A DNA stretch of 15,033 nt from Candidatus Syntropharchaeum sp. (GTDB taxonomy: Archaea > Halobacteriota > Syntropharchaeia > Alkanophagales > Methanospirareceae). The notes below the pieces were generated by a model. It saw nothing but the letters and a program-made list of their open reading frames with translations, ran no database searches and was not told where the DNA came from. The translations under genes were made by a program, and so were the position numbers. The first letter of the stretch is position 1, and every line of letters starts with the position of its first letter. Positions 12,810 through 15,033 of the stretch are shown here, piece by piece. The stretch spans positions 1 to 15,033 of the forward strand of contig JADHYP010000011.1 in NCBI GenBank assembly GCA_016782355.1. Direction: 5' to 3'.

Positions 12810-12908
12810 GATGAGTAAAATACTGTATATATTCCCGAGGCAAAGATCGTTGGCGCGGGGACGCTAAACGACCTGGCGCTCGATGCCGACGCCGTCCTTA
12901 ACTTTTAG
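12810..12908 (+). pseudogene. DsrE-like gene with a large internal deletion
   Basis: A good Shine-Dalgarno (AAGGAGGATGCG) leads to an ATG at 12810 and MSKILYI, a typical first strand of a DsrE/TusD-like small protein. That frame soon ends, but one frame over the sequence continues as IPEAKIVGAGTLNDLALDAD and AVLNF up to a TAG at 12906-12908, a typical C-terminus of this kind of family. Roughly 80 central residues are missing and the frame is shifted. DsrE-type proteins are frequent partners of TusA in persulfide transfer, which fits the position directly after tusA. The family call rests on the two ends only and is moderate. Confidence 0.5.
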
Positions 12909-12918
12909 AGGAGAGTCT

Positions 12919-14076
12919 ATGAGAAGGATATATTTAGACCACGCTTCGGCGATGCCGGTCGATCCGAGGGTATTGGAGTTTGCCGAGCGGTATCTCAAAG
13001 ATAACTACTTCGGAAATCCTTCGTCCCTCTATTCAGTCGGATTAGAGGCGAAAAGAGCTATCGAAGATGCCAGGAAGAAAGTTGCAGAACTTATTAACGC
13101 AGAGAAGGAGACCTGCATTGTCTTCACAAGTGGCGCAACTGAATCCAACAACCTTGCTATCAAGGGAACCGCACTTAGAAACATAGGAAAAGGAAAAAAG
13201 GTTGCGGCAAGCGCCATAGAACACATGTCGGTTCTCAATCCCATGAAAGAGCTTCAGAAACGTGGTTTCGAACTGACCATTATACCGGTTGATTCAACGG
13301 GTGTCGTCGATACTGAGAAACTCAATGCTATTTTGACCAATGACACTACCGTGACCTCGATAATGTACGCAAACAATGAAATAGGAACAATAGAACCTAT
13401 CAAAGAGATAAGTGAGATAGTTCATGAAAAGGGTTTATATTTGCACGTGGATGCAACGGCTGCCGCAGGACGCATATCCGTAGATGTACAAAATGATGGG
13501 ATAGACCTGCTAACACTGTCATCTAACGATATATACGGGCCTCAAGGCGCCGGTGCATTGTATATAAAACCGGGTGTAAGGCTTCAATCAATCCTTCCCG
13601 GCGGTGGACAGGAACGCGGGCTTAGATCCGGGACAGAGAACGTATTCGCCATTGCAGGAATGGGAGAAGCGGCAGGGATAGCAAAGGCGGAAATGGCTCA
13701 GGAATGCAAGAGACTCAAGGGAATACGGGATGACCTCATCGCTGCGATGTTAACAATTGACGAATCATATCTCACGGGTCATCCTACGCAAAGGCTTCCC
13801 CACCATGCAAGTTTCCGGTTCGGTCGTATAGAAGGAGAGAGCATCCTGTTGAATATGGATATGACGTACAATATACAGGTATCCACGGGGTCAGCATGCA
13901 CTTCCAGGACGTTGGAGCCCTCACACGTCCTATTGGCAATAGGCTTGAAACATGAAGAAGCACATGGTTCAATGGTTTTAACTCTCGGACGGTCAAATGC
14001 GTTTGAAGAAATACCTATAATCACAAAGGCGGTTAAGGAAACGGTTCAAAGGTTGAGAGAACTTTCACCGCTATAA
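12919..14076 (+). CDS. iscS: IscS/NifS-family protein lacking the PLP-binding lysine
   Basis: A 385-residue fold-type I aminotransferase-like protein of the cysteine desulfurase family. It opens with YLDHASAMPVDPRVLEF and keeps FTSGATESNNLAIKG (69-83), IEHMSVLNP (100-108, PLP-stacking His102), ANNEIGTIEPI (151-161), HVDAT (176-180, Asp178), GLRSGTENV (234-242) and the mobile-loop cysteine in STGSACTSR (Cys327). The lysine that normally forms the Schiff base, in SxHKxYGPKG, is absent: this protein has SSNDIYGPQG with Asp204 at that position. The Gln that normally follows VDAV is also changed. Archaeoglobus fulgidus IscS is known to have the same Lys-to-Asp change and to lack desulfurase activity while still pairing with IscU through its loop cysteine. 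The ATG at 12919 has AGAGGAG ahead of it. It is followed by iscU after 81 nt. Confidence 0.9.
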   Translation: MRRIYLDHASAMPVDPRVLEFAERYLKDNYFGNPSSLYSVGLEAKRAIEDARKKVAELINAEKETCIVFTSGATESNNLAIKGTALRNIGKGKKVAASAIEHMSVLNPMKELQKRGFELTIIPVDSTGVVDTEKLNAILTNDTTVTSIMYANNEIGTIEPIKEISEIVHEKGLYLHVDATAAAGRISVDVQNDGIDLLTLSSNDIYGPQGAGALYIKPGVRLQSILPGGGQERGLRSGTENVFAIAGMGEAAGIAKAEMAQECKRLKGIRDDLIAAMLTIDESYLTGHPTQRLPHHASFRFGRIEGESILLNMDMTYNIQVSTGSACTSRTLEPSHVLLAIGLKHEEAHGSMVLTLGRSNAFEEIPIITKAVKETVQRLRELSPL

Positions 14077-14090
14077 ACAGGCTGATGCAA

Positions 14091-14105
14091 TATTTATATA
14101 TAAAT
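14091..14105 (+). promoter_or_regulatory. TATA box upstream of iscU
   Basis: ATATTTATATATAAA is an AT-only, partly palindromic block in the 81-nt gap between iscS and iscU. It is about 55-65 nt upstream of the iscU ATG, predicting a leader of roughly 30-40 nt ending in AAGGTGGTG. iscU can therefore be expressed apart from iscS, although read-through from iscS is likely. Confidence 0.45.
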
Positions 14106-14157
14106 AAAAAGAAACTAACTGAAATCAGGCGGACAAAATAAGATTAAGGTGGTGATT

Positions 14158-14538
14158 ATGGAACAGATAGGCTATAGTAAAAAAGTATTGGAACATTTCA
14201 TGAATCCGAGGAATGTAGGTATGATAGAAAACCCTGACGGATATGGTAAGGTGGGAAATCCCGTCTGCGGGGACCTAATGGAGATGTTTATCAGCGTGAA
14301 AGACGATATTATCACAGATATAAAGTTCAGAACCTTCGGCTGCGGTTCTGCAATTGCAACGAGTAGCATGGTGACCGAGTTGACGAAAGGGATGCATGTC
14401 GATGAAGCCATGAAACTAACACGAGATGACGTGGCTGATGAACTCGAAGGTCTGCCTCCACGGAAGATGCACTGTTCCAACCTGGCAGCAGATGCACTTC
14501 ACGAGGCAATTAAGGATTATAAAAGAAAAAAAGGCTGA
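14158..14538 (+). CDS. iscU: IscU iron-sulfur cluster scaffold
   Basis: The 126-residue protein is a small cytoplasmic scaffold on which [2Fe-2S] clusters form before transfer to apoproteins. The three ligand cysteines are present in canonical contexts: NPVCGD (Cys37, with Asp39), TFGCGSAIATSS (Cys62) and KMHCSNLA (Cys106). The N-terminus (YSKKVLEHFMNPRNVGMIEN) is also typical. The LPPxK motif for the Hsp70-type chaperone is seen as LPPRK (99-103). The ATG at 14158 follows AAGGTGGTG and is preferred to the two GTG codons at 14149 and 14152. With the neighbouring lysine-less IscS it probably forms the archaeal IscS-IscU complex in which sulfur comes from another source. Confidence 0.95.
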   Translation: MEQIGYSKKVLEHFMNPRNVGMIENPDGYGKVGNPVCGDLMEMFISVKDDIITDIKFRTFGCGSAIATSSMVTELTKGMHVDEAMKLTRDDVADELEGLPPRKMHCSNLAADALHEAIKDYKRKKG

Positions 14539-14559
14539 TAAAGAAAGAACGGATGGTGC

Positions 14560-14597
14560 TTGGTGGACCATTAGAGTTACATTTCGAGTCCCACCAA
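14560..14597 (+). terminator. Possible stem-loop after iscU
   Basis: TTGGTGG (14560-14566) and CCACCAA (14591-14597) are perfect complements separated by 24 nt, in the gap between iscU and the methionine sulfoxide reductase gene. There is no T-run, so termination is uncertain; it may equally be a fortuitous pairing. Confidence 0.2.
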
Positions 14598-14622
14598 AGA
14601 TAAATTATGGTAGGATAAAGTC

Positions 14623-15033
14623 GTGACGAACTTTGAAGACGGAAGGAAAATAGCATTATACAAGGAATCAATTGAAAAACTTGATGCCATCCTTGGAATT
14701 ACGGAGAGACGTGAACTGGACGATACAGGAAAAATGGCAATCATAAGTGCAGTCCTGAAGACGTGCATGCCCTATTTCTTTGTGGTTGCGTTTTATAGAG
14801 TCCGTGGCGAGAACTCGTTGCAAATTGGACCCTATCAGGGCGAAGTGCTTGCTTGTGGTATAATTCCATACGAAAAGGGCGTTTGCGGTGCTTGTGCTAC
14901 ACGGCAAGAAACCATCATAGTACCCGATGTAACAAAGTTCCCGAAGTATATTGCCTGTGATTCGCTCACCAAATCTGAACTCGCTGTGCCGGTAACAAGA
15001 GATAACAAATTGATAGCAGTACTGGACGTTGAT
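14623..15033 (+). CDS. msrC: Free methionine-(R)-sulfoxide reductase, GAF-domain (partial, runs off the end)
   Basis: The frame from a GTG at 14623 (stop TAG at 14611-14613 upstream, so no earlier start) gives 137 residues to the window edge. The GAF fold of fRMsr is recognisable: SLQIGPYQGEVLACGIIPYE, KGVCGACATRQE, VPDVTKFPKYIACDS, SELAVPV and LIAVLDVD. Cys78, Cys88 and Cys112 have the same spacing (10 and 24) as the three catalytic cysteines of Escherichia coli MsrC (Cys84, Cys94, Cys118). Cys91 is an extra cysteine next to the resolving one. The enzyme reduces free methionine-(R)-sulfoxide using thioredoxin. Only the final ~20-25 residues should be missing. Its place after iscU and near rubredoxin-GrpE fits an oxidative-damage theme. 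GTG as start with only a weak AGGAT upstream is somewhat uncertain. Confidence 0.85.
   Translation, partial: MTNFEDGRKIALYKESIEKLDAILGITERRELDDTGKMAIISAVLKTCMPYFFVVAFYRVRGENSLQIGPYQGEVLACGIIPYEKGVCGACATRQETIIVPDVTKFPKYIACDSLTKSELAVPVTRDNKLIAVLDVD

Noticed and set aside
12883..12918. 12-residue extension of the IscS homologue
   Set aside because: It overlaps the end of the DsrE-like remnant, and the ATG at 12919 has its own Shine-Dalgarno and begins at the conserved family start.

Overview
The window looks archaeal. It carries a Kae1-type KEOPS subunit without the bacterial TsaB/TsaE partners, an archaeal/eukaryal-type (Ser-His) signal peptidase I, a RIB7-type riboflavin reductase, a VapB-type antitoxin, an archaeal Fcf1-like PIN nuclease, and AT-rich TATA boxes about 25-30 nt upstream of several starts, some of them apparently leaderless. 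Multiheme c-type cytochromes, a lysine-less IscS of the Archaeoglobus type, a bacterial-like GrpE and MoeA together suggest an anaerobic, respiring or syntrophic euryarchaeon (ANME-1/Syntrophoarchaeia/Archaeoglobi-like). The lineage is inference only.

Layout. 1-480: the end of an unidentified membrane protein, then a truncated DUF4258-like ORF on the minus strand. 479-3125: a tightly coupled operon of signal peptidase I and two N-terminally anchored multiheme cytochromes, joined by two ATGA overlaps. 3126-4628: a genomic scrapyard holding a truncated duplicate of a winged-helix regulator, a VapB antitoxin with a wrecked VapC, the intact winged-helix gene, a second VapC scrap and a ~210-bp MITE-like element. 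4629-6369 (minus): MoeA and a PIN nuclease whose reading frame has absorbed a double-hairpin dispersed repeat. 6457-8638 (plus): kae1, a second copy of that repeat inside a ~150-bp inverted-repeat element, the riboflavin reductase and a zinc-ribbon protein. 8718-11317 (minus): a TPR fragment, a membrane/coiled-coil protein and two PAS-domain fragments that look like a decayed multi-PAS sensor. 11512-15033 (plus): a rubredoxin-GrpE fusion, a YHS-domain protein, TusA, a deleted DsrE-like gene, an IscS homologue lacking the PLP lysine, IscU, and a free-methionine-(R)-sulfoxide reductase that runs off the end.

How the genes fit together. The right-hand block reads as a sulfur, iron-sulfur and redox-stress neighbourhood: TusA may carry persulfide, IscS/IscU build clusters, and rubredoxin-GrpE and MsrC respond to protein or methionine oxidation. 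The left-hand block is an extracytoplasmic electron-transfer module with a signal peptidase co-transcribed with its likely clients. The middle is marked by repeated deletion, duplication and short palindromic repeats. No tRNA, rRNA or CRISPR array was seen.
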